This document shows positions 1 through 6,643 of a stretch of 9,096 nt of DNA, in pieces (the stretch's first letter is position 1; each line of letters begins with the position of its first letter). This DNA comes from UBA7985 sp965658725 (GTDB taxonomy: Bacteria > Pseudomonadota > Alphaproteobacteria > UBA7985). Made by a program: the position numbers and the translations under genes. Under the pieces are notes generated by a model, which saw only the letters and a list, made by a program, of their open reading frames with translations, had not been told where the DNA came from and searched no databases. Location: assembly GCA_965658725.1 (NCBI GenBank), contig CBFHUI010000098.1, positions 1-9,096 on the forward strand, written 5' to 3'.

Positions 1-1917
1 GTCTTCGGATACATAGATTTCATAGCCCAGGTCCCCGGTAAAGCTCACCCGCAGCACCTTGGCATCCAACCCACCGACAGTCATTTGCCGCGAGCGCATG
101 AAGCGGAAGTTTTCGTTGCTTAAGTCCTCGTTGGACAGGCGACTGAGCAGGTCCCGTGCAGACGGCCCCGCAACATTGAACCCGGCCCAACCGCTGGTCA
201 TGCTGGTAAAGCTCACGCTTGCGGGGCGCTTGACCGCATTGAAATAGCGGCGGTGATAACGCTCGGCCATGCCGGAGCCGATCATCAAGAAGTGCTCCTC
301 GTCCAGCATGGTGATGGTGAAATCCCCAGCGATGCCGCCGCGAACAGACAGCAGCGGGGTCAGGCAGGACTTGCCGACTTCCGTCGGAACACGGTTAGCA
401 ACGATCTGATTGAGCCACTTGGCGGCACCGCGGCCCTTGATCTCGTACTTACCGAAGTTTGAGACATCGATGATACCAACGCCGGAGCGCAAGGCCCGGC
501 ACTCGTCGCCGACGTGCTGCCACCAATCCTGCCGCTCGAAGCCGTAGCTTTCTTCGCGGCTCACGCCCTCCGGCGCGTACCAGAGCGGATGCTCCCAGCC
601 ATAGTTGAGGCCAAAGACTGCGCCGAGTTGTTTCTGCGTCTCGTAGGCCGGGCGGGTGCGCACAGGGCGGCCGGAATGGCGTTCTTCAAAGGGGAAATGG
701 ATGGAAAAGCGCGTGCCGTAGGTTTCCATCGCGCGCGCCTTGGTAAAGGCCTTTCCAGCCCACTCACCATAGCGCGCCATGTCCCACGGAAACATATCGT
801 ATTGCGGTTCGCCCTCGATGATCCACTGCGCCAGCGTCAGCCCCAGCCCACCGGACTGAGAGAAGCCGGGAATGATCCCGCAGGCGGTGTAGTAGTTCTT
901 TAACTCCGGCACGGGGCCAAGCAAGGCGGCGGCGTCGGGTGACCAGATCATCGGGCCATTGATGACCCGTTTGATCCCCGCCTCCCCCAGCATAGGCAAG
1001 CGCTCACAGGCGCGCATCACGTTGTCAGCAATACGGTCGAGGTCATCGTTGAGCAGCTCGTGCCCAAAATCCAGCGGGGTGCCGTCTTCCGACCAGTAGC
1101 GACCATCACGCTCGTAAGCGCCAACGAGGAAACCAGTCCCCTCTTGGCGCAGGTAGTATTCCCCGTCTCGGTCCGCGACGGCGGGCAGCTCGAAGCCTAG
1201 GTTGGCGACTTCGGGGACTTCTTCTGTGACGAAGTACTGGTGCTCCATCGGCATAAGCGGCAGTTCCAGCCCCGCAAGTCGCGCCACTTCACGACCCCAA
1301 AGGCCGGCAGCGTTGACCAGAACCCGCGTCTGGATCGTGCCCTTTTCCGTCACCACGTCCCAGCCGCCGTCCGGGCGCTGGTTGGTTTCGAGGACTGGAC
1401 AGAAACGCTCGATGGTCACCCCGCGGTTACGAGCAGCCTGTGCGTAGGCGTGAGTTACGCCGTTGACATCGACGTGCCCGCTCTCGGACTCCCAGACCGC
1501 CATCTGGATGCCGTCGAAGTTGACGAAGGGGTGCTTTTCAGCGGCTTCGCGGAGGCTGATTTCGTGAAACTCTACCCCCTTAAACTGCCGTGCCTTGGCT
1601 GCGCTGATCCGCAGTTGGTGGGCGCGCTCGTCGCTTTGCGCGAGGTAAAGATACCCGGTCTGGTGAAAGCCGACGGACTGCCCCGTCTCCTGCTCCAACT
1701 CCCGGTACAGGTTCATCGTGTAGTATTGCAGCCGGGCGATGTTGTTGGTGTCGTGAAGACCATGTACGCCGCCTGCCGCATGCCAAGATGATCCACTGGT
1801 CAACTCCTGCCGTTCTAGGAGCATTACGTCGGTCATTCCCAGTTTAGCGAGATGATAGGCTATGGAGCATCCGATGACCCCGCCGCCAATAATGACAGCT
1901 TCTGTTTGCAGTTTCAC
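1..1917 (-). CDS. FAD-dependent oxidoreductase with GcvT domain, dimethylglycine/sarcosine dehydrogenase family (3' end outside window)
   Basis: Members oxidise an N-methyl amine and pass the released one-carbon unit to tetrahydrofolate; the usual substrates are dimethylglycine or sarcosine. Translating the minus strand from a GTG at 1917-1915 gives 639 uninterrupted codons running off the window. Residues 6-16 carry the FAD-binding GGGVIG fold start. SGSSWHAAGG at 41-50 contains His46, at the position where mammalian DMGDH and SARDH bind FAD covalently. An FAO_M-type linker (RPAYETQKQLGAVFGLNYGW) lies around residue 410. A GcvT aminomethyltransferase-type domain starts near 465 and includes FTGDLGYEIYV at the window edge. 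Family proteins are usually a little over 800 residues, so roughly 170 C-terminal residues are missing. The GTG start is chosen because GAAGG lies 8 bases upstream, an in-frame stop lies further up, and the first in-frame ATG falls beyond the FAD motif. It is divergent from livG. The exact substrate cannot be read from sequence. Confidence 0.9.
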   Translation of the reverse strand, partial: MKLQTEAVIIGGGVIGCSIAYHLAKLGMTDVMLLERQELTSGSSWHAAGGVHGLHDTNNIARLQYYTMNLYRELEQETGQSVGFHQTGYLYLAQSDERAHQLRISAAKARQFKGVEFHEISLREAAEKHPFVNFDGIQMAVWESESGHVDVNGVTHAYAQAARNRGVTIERFCPVLETNQRPDGGWDVVTEKGTIQTRVLVNAAGLWGREVARLAGLELPLMPMEHQYFVTEEVPEVANLGFELPAVADRDGEYYLRQEGTGFLVGAYERDGRYWSEDGTPLDFGHELLNDDLDRIADNVMRACERLPMLGEAGIKRVINGPMIWSPDAAALLGPVPELKNYYTACGIIPGFSQSGGLGLTLAQWIIEGEPQYDMFPWDMARYGEWAGKAFTKARAMETYGTRFSIHFPFEERHSGRPVRTRPAYETQKQLGAVFGLNYGWEHPLWYAPEGVSREESYGFERQDWWQHVGDECRALRSGVGIIDVSNFGKYEIKGRGAAKWLNQIVANRVPTEVGKSCLTPLLSVRGGIAGDFTITMLDEEHFLMIGSGMAERYHRRYFNAVKRPASVSFTSMTSGWAGFNVAGPSARDLLSRLSNEDLSNENFRFMRSRQMTVGGLDAKVLRVSFTGDLGYEIYVSED

Positions 1918-2097
1918 GAATCTCGCCTTCGTCCTTAGAGTTGCAATCTGACGCGCTACACCACCACCTTGACGCCAAGAATCTTTCGTTTGAGCGCCAT
2001 TGTGACGACATATGGAGGAATCCCGTCGTAATCCTTGCCCAAGTCGGGTGTGCCTGTGCTAAGCACGCCACCAATTCAAAGAACAAACAGGCACACC
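1918..2097. promoter_or_regulatory. Divergent intergenic region between the flavoprotein gene and livG
   Basis: These 180 bases separate two divergent genes and must hold both promoters. A TTGACG (1969-1974) resembles a -35 box for the plus strand, but no convincing -10 follows at normal spacing, so no promoter is called. The part nearest livG holds strong inverted repeats, described separately. There is also a weaker ACGAC/GTCGT pair (2005-2009 and 2025-2029). Shared control of importer and enzyme is plausible from the layout but not shown. Confidence 0.6.
2047..2097 (+). promoter_or_regulatory. Inverted repeat sequestering the livG ribosome-binding site
   Basis: GGTGTGCCTGT (2047-2057) is perfectly complementary to ACAGGCACACC (2087-2097), giving an 11-bp stem with a 29-base loop. 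The right arm contains the only Shine-Dalgarno-like bases (AGG, 2089-2091 region) and ends directly against the livG ATG at 2098. If transcribed, the stem would block ribosome entry. A second, shorter palindrome GTGCTAAGCAC (2056-2066) overlaps the left arm, so the two structures partly compete. No T tract follows, so it is not an intrinsic terminator. Translational control is inferred from position; it could instead be a protein operator on DNA. Confidence 0.5.
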
Positions 2098-2898
2098 ATG
2101 ATTCAGGTGGAAAATGTCTCGAAGCACTTCGGGGGCGTCAAGGCAGTAGATCACGCCACGCTCACGATTGCTGAGGGATCGATAACCGGTTTGATCGGGC
2201 CGAACGGCGCCGGGAAGACCACGCTGTTCAACTGTATCGCCGGAGCACTGGCACCGACTGAGGGCAAGATCCTCCTCGACGGTCAAGACATCACCGGCCT
2301 ACAGCCCCATGAGCTGTATGAGAAGGGCCTAATGCGGACCTTCCAGCTGGCGCATGAGTTTTCGACGCTGACGGTGACGGACAATCTGATGATGGTCCCG
2401 AGCGAGCAGGCGGGCGAAGACCTCATCCATGCATGGTTTTGGCGCAGCCAAATCCGGGAGCAGGAGCGCAAGATTCTTGAGCGGGCGAAGGACGTGATGG
2501 ACTTCCTGAACCTCTCACACGTGGCTGACGAACTCGCTGGCAACCTATCGGGCGGGCAGAAAAAGCTGCTGGAGCTTGGCCGTACGATGATGGTCGATGC
2601 GAAAGTGGTGCTGCTCGATGAGGTTGGCGCGGGCGTTAACCGGACGCTGCTGAAGGATATTGGCGACGCGATCATTCGTTTGAACAAGGAACGCGGCTAC
2701 ACCTTCTGCATGATCGAGCACGACATCGACTTCATCTCCCGCCTCTGCGACCCCGTGATCGTCATGGCGGAGGGCGCGGTGCTGGCAGAGGGCAAGGCCG
2801 ATGAGGTCAAGTCCGACGAGCGCGTGATCGAAGCTTACCTCGGCACTGGCCTGAAGCATAAGACGCCGGAGCAACAGCGTGCGGAGGCTGAAGCATGA
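2098..2898 (+). CDS. livG: HAAT-family ABC transporter ATP-binding protein (LivG type)
   Basis: One of two cytoplasmic ATPases powering a branched-chain/hydrophobic amino acid-type importer. It has 266 residues. Walker A is GPNGAGKT (34-41, Lys40), the Q-loop Gln is near 83, the signature is LSGGQ (150-154), Walker B is VVLLDE (170-175) with catalytic Glu175, and the switch His is His208 in MIEHD. The C-terminus IEAYLGTG is the classic LivG ending. The ATG at 2098 is preferred over an upstream in-frame TTG (2035) because homologues begin with this short I-Q-V-E-N-V-S strand. Its Shine-Dalgarno is weak and buried in an inverted repeat. After Walker B the usual Pro is Val (DEVGAG). It overlaps livF by four bases (ATGA), so translation is probably coupled. 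The family call is secure; the name liv does not establish leucine as substrate. Confidence 0.95.
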   Translation: MIQVENVSKHFGGVKAVDHATLTIAEGSITGLIGPNGAGKTTLFNCIAGALAPTEGKILLDGQDITGLQPHELYEKGLMRTFQLAHEFSTLTVTDNLMMVPSEQAGEDLIHAWFWRSQIREQERKILERAKDVMDFLNLSHVADELAGNLSGGQKKLLELGRTMMVDAKVVLLDEVGAGVNRTLLKDIGDAIIRLNKERGYTFCMIEHDIDFISRLCDPVIVMAEGAVLAEGKADEVKSDERVIEAYLGTGLKHKTPEQQRAEAEA

Positions 2899-3599
2899 GT
2901 TTCCTCGTTGGCGAAAACATTTTCGGGGGCTACGGCGGCGCAGATATTCTGCTCGGCTGTACAGTCGGCGTAGAGAAGGGCGAGATCGCCGTGATCGTCG
3001 GCCCGAACGGGGCCGGTAAGTCCACGGCGATGAAAGCTTTGCTGGGCATGCTCAACGTGCGGGAAGGCACGGTGAAGCTCAATGGCAAGGATATCACCCA
3101 CCTCAGCCCACAGGACCGCGTGTCCGAAGGCATGGCCTTTGTTCCGCAGACCAACAACGTCTTTGCCGGAATGACAGTGCAAGAGAACCTCGAAATGGGG
3201 GCCTATCTACGCCGGGATGACTTTACCGAGACCATGGAGCAGATCTTTTCGCTCTTCCCCATTCTTGGCGAAAAGCGTCGGCAGTTGGCCGGAGAGCTTT
3301 CGGGTGGACAGCGCCAGCAGGTGGCCGTCGGCCGGGCCCTTATGACTCAGCCCAGCGTCTTGATGCTCGATGAACCCACTGCTGGCGTCTCGCCGATCGT
3401 GATGGACGAGCTGTTTGACCGGATCCTTGAAGTCCGCGCGACGGGGATTGCGGTGCTGATGGTCGAGCAGAACGCGCGCCAGGCGCTGGAGATTGCCGAC
3501 CGGGGCTACGTTCTGGTGCAGGGCGAAAACAAATACACGGACACTGGCGCAGCGCTGCTCGCTGACCCCGAAGTCCGCAAGTCTTTCCTGGGGGGTTAA
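2895..3599 (+). CDS. livF: HAAT-family ABC transporter ATP-binding protein (LivF type)
   Basis: The second ATPase of the importer, expected to pair with LivG as a heterodimer beneath the LivH-LivM membrane core. It has 234 residues, normal for LivF. Walker A is GPNGAGKS (36-43, Lys42), the Q-loop is around Gln85 (FVPQTNNVF), the signature is LSGGQRQQ (135-142), and Walker B is VLMLDEP (155-161). The switch position reads VEQN (190-193) instead of His; this is normal for LivF proteins. A strong GGAGG (2883-2887) sits seven bases before the ATG, inside the end of livG, so this gene may be translated efficiently even when livG initiation is weak. livH follows three bases after its stop. Confidence 0.96.
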   Translation: MSFLVGENIFGGYGGADILLGCTVGVEKGEIAVIVGPNGAGKSTAMKALLGMLNVREGTVKLNGKDITHLSPQDRVSEGMAFVPQTNNVFAGMTVQENLEMGAYLRRDDFTETMEQIFSLFPILGEKRRQLAGELSGGQRQQVAVGRALMTQPSVLMLDEPTAGVSPIVMDELFDRILEVRATGIAVLMVEQNARQALEIADRGYVLVQGENKYTDTGAALLADPEVRKSFLGG

Positions 3600-3602
3600 G
3601 GC

Positions 3603-4622
3603 ATGACCGATCTACTCAACGCCCTCGTATTGATGCTGAACTTCGTCATTATCCCTGCCACGTCCTACGGCGCGCAATTAGCGCTTGGGGCGCTTGGGGT
3701 AACGCTGGTCTATGGCATCCTTCGTTTCGGCAACTTTGCGCACGGTGACACCATGGCCTTCGGGACCATGTTCACCATTTTCTTCACGTGGATTTTGCAG
3801 CACTACGGGATCGGCCTCGGGCTGTTGCCCACGGCGCTGCTGGCCCTGCCCTTTGGCATTGCCGTTACCGCGCTCTACGTCGTCAGCATGGACCGCGTGG
3901 TCTATCGTCACTATCGCAAGAAGCGCTCCGCTCCGGTGATCCTGACCATCGCATCCGTAGGCGTGATGTTCGTGACCAACGCGCTGGTTCGCTTCCTGAT
4001 CGGCACCAATGAGCAGCGTTTCACCGATGGGCAGAAATTCATCATGAAGGCGCGCGACTTCAAAAACTGGTCCGGCCTGAACGAAGGCCTCAAGCTCAAG
4101 ACGACTGAGGGCCTCACCATCGTCGTCGCCGGCCTCGCCGTCGCTGCTCTGTTCTGGTTCCTGCAGCGAACCCGGATGGGCAAGGCGATGCGGGCCTATT
4201 CAGACAACGAGGATCTGGCGCTGCTCTCAGGCATCAACCCGGAGCGGGTGGTTATGGTGACGTGGATTATCACAGCGGCGCTGGCGACCTTGGCCGGGGT
4301 GCTGTTTGGCCTCGATAAGTCCTTCAAGCCGTTCACCTACTTCCAGCTGCTGCTGCCAATTTTCGCCGCGGCGATTCTGGGCGGTGTCGGAAACCCATTG
4401 GGTGCGATTGCCGGCGGGTTCGTCGTAGCGTTCTCCGAGGTCATGGTGACCTACCCTTACAAGAAGTTCCTCAAGTACATCATGCCGGAAAACCTTGAGC
4501 CCGGCGGGCTGATGCAGCTGCTGACGGTTGATTACAAGTTCGCCGTGTCCTTCATCATTCTGGTTGCGGTCTTGCTGATAAAACCGACCGGACTCTTTAG
4601 CGGAAAGGTGATCAGAGGATGA
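3603..4622 (+). CDS. livH: HAAT-family ABC transporter permease (LivH type)
   Basis: One of two inner-membrane channel subunits. It has 339 residues, somewhat longer than E. coli LivH (308). Multiple hydrophobic helices are visible. The N-terminal block GAQLALGALGVTLVYGILRF followed by GNFAHGD (about 23-49) is typical of LivH. A cytoplasmic coupling segment RMGKAMRAYSDNEDLALLSG lies around residue 190, followed by AAAILGGVGNPLGAIAGG near 255-275. Extra polar residues (about 137-170) between two helices account for the length difference. A G-rich Shine-Dalgarno (3590-3600) overlaps the end of livF. It ends in an ATGA overlap with livM. Family assignment is strong; substrate specificity is set mainly by the binding protein, so cannot be inferred here. 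Confidence 0.94.
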   Translation: MTDLLNALVLMLNFVIIPATSYGAQLALGALGVTLVYGILRFGNFAHGDTMAFGTMFTIFFTWILQHYGIGLGLLPTALLALPFGIAVTALYVVSMDRVVYRHYRKKRSAPVILTIASVGVMFVTNALVRFLIGTNEQRFTDGQKFIMKARDFKNWSGLNEGLKLKTTEGLTIVVAGLAVAALFWFLQRTRMGKAMRAYSDNEDLALLSGINPERVVMVTWIITAALATLAGVLFGLDKSFKPFTYFQLLLPIFAAAILGGVGNPLGAIAGGFVVAFSEVMVTYPYKKFLKYIMPENLEPGGLMQLLTVDYKFAVSFIILVAVLLIKPTGLFSGKVIRG

Positions 4623-6007
4623 GCCAGTCGCTTCGCCCAATTCTACTCTTCACCGCCATGGCCATCGCCCTTCTCGCGGTTGGCTTTGGTCAAGGCTGGT
4701 CCGTGATGCTGGTCATTCTCAACCTGTGTCTGATCAGCGCCGTGATGTCCGTTGGCCTGAACATGCAATGGGGTTACGCCGGCTTGTTCAATGCTGGGGT
4801 CATGGCCTTTGTTGCCGTAGGCGGCATGGTCGCCGTGCTGATCTCCGAGCCTCCGGTCCGGCCCGGCTGGGAAGCCGGGGGCCTGCGGATCGCGGTGGCC
4901 GGGGTGCTGGTCATCGCTTTTGTCGGCCTCATCTACGCCCTGCGCCGCTACGTGGCGCAGCGCTGGATCAAGAACTGGGGTACAGCCGCCTTGCTGGTCG
5001 CCGGTTACTTCTTCATCCGTCCCGTGTTTGAAGGCGGCGTAACGGCCGTTGAGGCCATTGCTGCCGCGTCTGCGGGCAACTTGGGCGGTCTGGGGCTGAA
5101 CATCCTTGTCAGCTGGGGCGTCGCGGCATTTGTCTGCGTTGGGGTCGCCTGGGTCATCGGGCGAATTGCCCTTGGCCTGCGCGCCGACTACCTTGCGATT
5201 GCCACCCTCGGCATCTCCGAGATCGTTGTCGCCGTGGCCAAAAACGAGGAGTGGCTGACGCGCGGTGTAAAGAACATCACCAGCCTCAAGCGCGCGCCTG
5301 TTCCCCGCGAAACCAACCTGCAGCAAGCGGAGTGGTTTCAAAACATGGTCGGCAATTTGACCGGGCTGGACGCCTCTGATCCTGACTTCAAGCTCCGGGT
5401 GATCGAAGCGTCGTCAATCTTCGTCAAGCTGTGCTTCACCTTCCTCTTTGCGGCTGTTCTGGCCGTAGTGCTGTTCCTCGCCATCCGCGCGCTGAACTCG
5501 CCTTGGGGCCGGATGATGCGGGCAATCCGAGACAACGACGTGGCGGCCTCTGCCATGGGCAAGAACGTCGTCAAGCGTCACCGTGAAGTGTTCATCGTCG
5601 GCGCGGCCATTCTGGGCGTGTCCGGCGCGATGCTGACAACGCTCGACGGTCAGTTCACACCGACGGCGTACCAGCCGCTGCGTTACACTTTCCTGATTTG
5701 GGTGATGGTGATCGTCGGCGGTTCGGGGAACAACCTGGGCGCTGTACTGGGGGGCTTTGTGATCTGGTTCTTCTGGATCGAAGCCGAAGTTGCCGCGCAA
5801 TGGATTTCCGTCAATATGGAAGCCGCCCTAACCCCTTACCTCGACGTGAACCTGATCAGCACTATCGAAGTGCAAGATGGGGTCGATTGGCTCAAGAACG
5901 CCGCCCCGCACTTCCGCTACCTGCTCATGGGCCTCGTGCTCTTGCTGGCATTGCGGTTCTCACCGCGCGGGCTGATCCCCGAAGCCTCAGCGGCCAAGGC
6001 GCGTTAA
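4619..6007 (+). CDS. livM: HAAT-family ABC transporter permease (LivM type)
   Basis: Partner permease of LivH. It has 462 residues, longer than E. coli LivM (425). Family hallmarks are NMQWGYAGLFNAG (about 48-60), LRADYLAIATLGISEIV (about 190-206), the coupling segment SPWGRMMRAIRDND near 293 and the late WVMVIVGGSGNNLGAVLGG block near 360-380. It ends in LRFSPRGLIPE, a common LivM C-terminal signature. A segment around residues 100-155 adds a hydrophobic helix plus a small Ala/Gly-rich stretch relative to the minimal fold. A short polar insertion before the last helix (about 405-430) is also present. It is the last gene of the operon: an intrinsic terminator begins about 20 bases after the stop. 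Confidence 0.94.
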   Translation: MSQSLRPILLFTAMAIALLAVGFGQGWSVMLVILNLCLISAVMSVGLNMQWGYAGLFNAGVMAFVAVGGMVAVLISEPPVRPGWEAGGLRIAVAGVLVIAFVGLIYALRRYVAQRWIKNWGTAALLVAGYFFIRPVFEGGVTAVEAIAAASAGNLGGLGLNILVSWGVAAFVCVGVAWVIGRIALGLRADYLAIATLGISEIVVAVAKNEEWLTRGVKNITSLKRAPVPRETNLQQAEWFQNMVGNLTGLDASDPDFKLRVIEASSIFVKLCFTFLFAAVLAVVLFLAIRALNSPWGRMMRAIRDNDVAASAMGKNVVKRHREVFIVGAAILGVSGAMLTTLDGQFTPTAYQPLRYTFLIWVMVIVGGSGNNLGAVLGGFVIWFFWIEAEVAAQWISVNMEAALTPYLDVNLISTIEVQDGVDWLKNAAPHFRYLLMGLVLLLALRFSPRGLIPEASAAKAR

Positions 6008-6027
6008 GCGTAGCCGCTGCGACGAAC

Positions 6028-6063
6028 AAAGGCCGACACCGGACCCAGGCGTCGGCCTTTTTT
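6028..6063 (+). terminator. Rho-independent terminator after livM
   Basis: AAAGGCCGAC (6028-6037) pairs perfectly with GTCGGCCTTT (6051-6060) around a 13-base loop, and the T run extends to 6063 (six Ts). It lies about 20 bases after the livM stop and marks the end of the livGFHM transcript, separating it from the DoxX-like gene. Confidence 0.9.
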
Positions 6064-6100
6064 CATGCGGGCATTGAGGTGCTCATCTAGTGAAAAAAAT

Positions 6101-6119
6101 TCGCGCATATACTGCGCGA
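6101..6119. promoter_or_regulatory. Inverted repeat upstream of the DoxX-like gene, possible operator
   Basis: TCGCGCA (6101-6107) and TGCGCGA (6113-6119) form a perfect 7-bp inverted repeat around TATAC, in the 130-base gap between the livM terminator and the DoxX-like gene. A further CGCGCA half-site occurs at 6133-6138, 31 bases on, about three helical turns. No clear -35/-10 pair was found nearby. An operator role is inference from symmetry and position only. Confidence 0.3.
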
Positions 6120-6193
6120 TTGTCGGTCTAGGCGCGCAATAATTCGCATGTCATTTGCCCTGTATCTTCTCTGGTAGACACAGGATTAAGCCC

Positions 6194-6553
6194 ATGCGCA
6201 TCGCCCTCATCATCGTTAAAGTTCTTCTCACCCTCGCCTTTCTTGCAGCCGGCATCGGCAAGCTCATCGGCGCGCCCATGATGGTCGAGACCTTCGATAC
6301 CATCGGCCTGGGCCAATGGTTTCGCTACGTCACCGGCATCATTGAAGTCGGCGGCGCCGTCCTGCTGTGGGTGCCGCGCCGGCAGTCGTGGGGCGCAGCC
6401 TTACTGGGCGCAACCATGGTTGGCGCGGTTCTGGCGCATGTCGTGCTGCTGGGCATCGACACGGTTCTGCCATCGGTCGTGCTGGGCCTCTTGAGCGCCT
6501 TTGCGCTGTGGTCCTATCGCGCTCAGGTTCTGCCCGCAAAGGCGACCGCATAG
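6194..6553 (+). CDS. DoxX-like small integral membrane protein
   Basis: A 119-residue protein with four predicted membrane helices at about 3-21, 43-60, 66-87 and 91-108, the usual DoxX-like size and topology. Family-like features are the GIGKLIG turn after helix 1 (20-26), TGIIEVGGA leading helix 2 (47-55) and a His in helix 3 (His82). The ATG at 6194 is chosen because AGGA sits eight bases upstream (6182-6185) and helix 1 starts at once; an earlier in-frame start (6155) would add 13 polar residues with no ribosome site. It lies between two terminators, so it is probably transcribed alone. DoxX-like proteins have diverse and mostly unproven roles, so a link to the importer rests only on position. 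Confidence 0.82.
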   Translation: MRIALIIVKVLLTLAFLAAGIGKLIGAPMMVETFDTIGLGQWFRYVTGIIEVGGAVLLWVPRRQSWGAALLGATMVGAVLAHVVLLGIDTVLPSVVLGLLSAFALWSYRAQVLPAKATA

Positions 6554-6560
6554 CCAATAA

Positions 6561-6594
6561 AAAACCGGCGCGGAGATGAACCCTGCGCCGGTTT
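6561..6594. terminator. Shared bidirectional terminator between the DoxX-like gene and livK
   Basis: AAACCGGCGC (6562-6571) pairs with GCGCCGGTTT (6585-6594) around 13 bases. Read on the minus strand the stem is followed by a long T run (complement of the A tract from about 6559), making a good intrinsic terminator for livK. On the plus strand only a short TTTA follows, so termination of the DoxX-like gene is probably weaker. It sits between the two convergent stop codons. Confidence 0.85.
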
Positions 6595-6606
6595 ATCAGT
6601 GGGTCA

Positions 6607-6628
6607 TCTCAGGCCCGAAAGCCTGAGA
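6607..6628 (-). other. Extra stem-loop just after the livK stop codon
   Basis: TCTCAGGC (6607-6614) and GCCTGAGA (6621-6628) form a perfect 8-bp stem with a six-base loop, starting about 16 bases downstream of the livK stop on the minus strand. No T run follows, so it is not itself an intrinsic terminator. Together with the following terminator it gives livK mRNA two consecutive 3' hairpins, which could protect a highly expressed message from 3' decay (inference). Confidence 0.55.
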
Positions 6629-6643
6629 CGAGACCGCTTTGGA

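Noticed and set aside
514..1791. Several plus-strand open frames across the first 1.9 kb
   Set aside because: They oppose the flavoprotein gene, whose minus-strand translation is continuous and carries FAD, FAO_M and GcvT features.
1969..1997. Sigma-70 promoter starting at TTGACG
   Set aside because: The -35-like hexamer is good, but nothing resembling a -10 box sits 16-18 bases downstream.
2035..2097. TTG start extending LivG by 21 residues
   Set aside because: The extension (MPKSGVPVLSTPPIQRTNRH...) is not typical of LivG, which begins right before the first beta strand; the ATG at 2098 fits the family.
1918..2097. Glycine riboswitch upstream of livG or of the flavoprotein gene
   Set aside because: Considered because of the link to glycine metabolism, but the stem-loops seen do not form a recognisable glycine aptamer and the space is short for a tandem pair.
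3568..3600. A terminator or break between livF and livH
   Set aside because: Only three bases separate stop and start and no stem with T run is present; the genes are co-transcribed.
4643..5341. A 232-residue minus-strand open frame inside livM
   Set aside because: It is rich in Gly, Asp, Gln and His without motifs, as expected for antisense of a membrane protein gene; livM is unmistakable on the plus strand.
6155..6193. Earlier start for the DoxX-like protein
   Set aside because: No ribosome site precedes it and it would add polar residues before helix 1; ATG 6194 has AGGA at good spacing.
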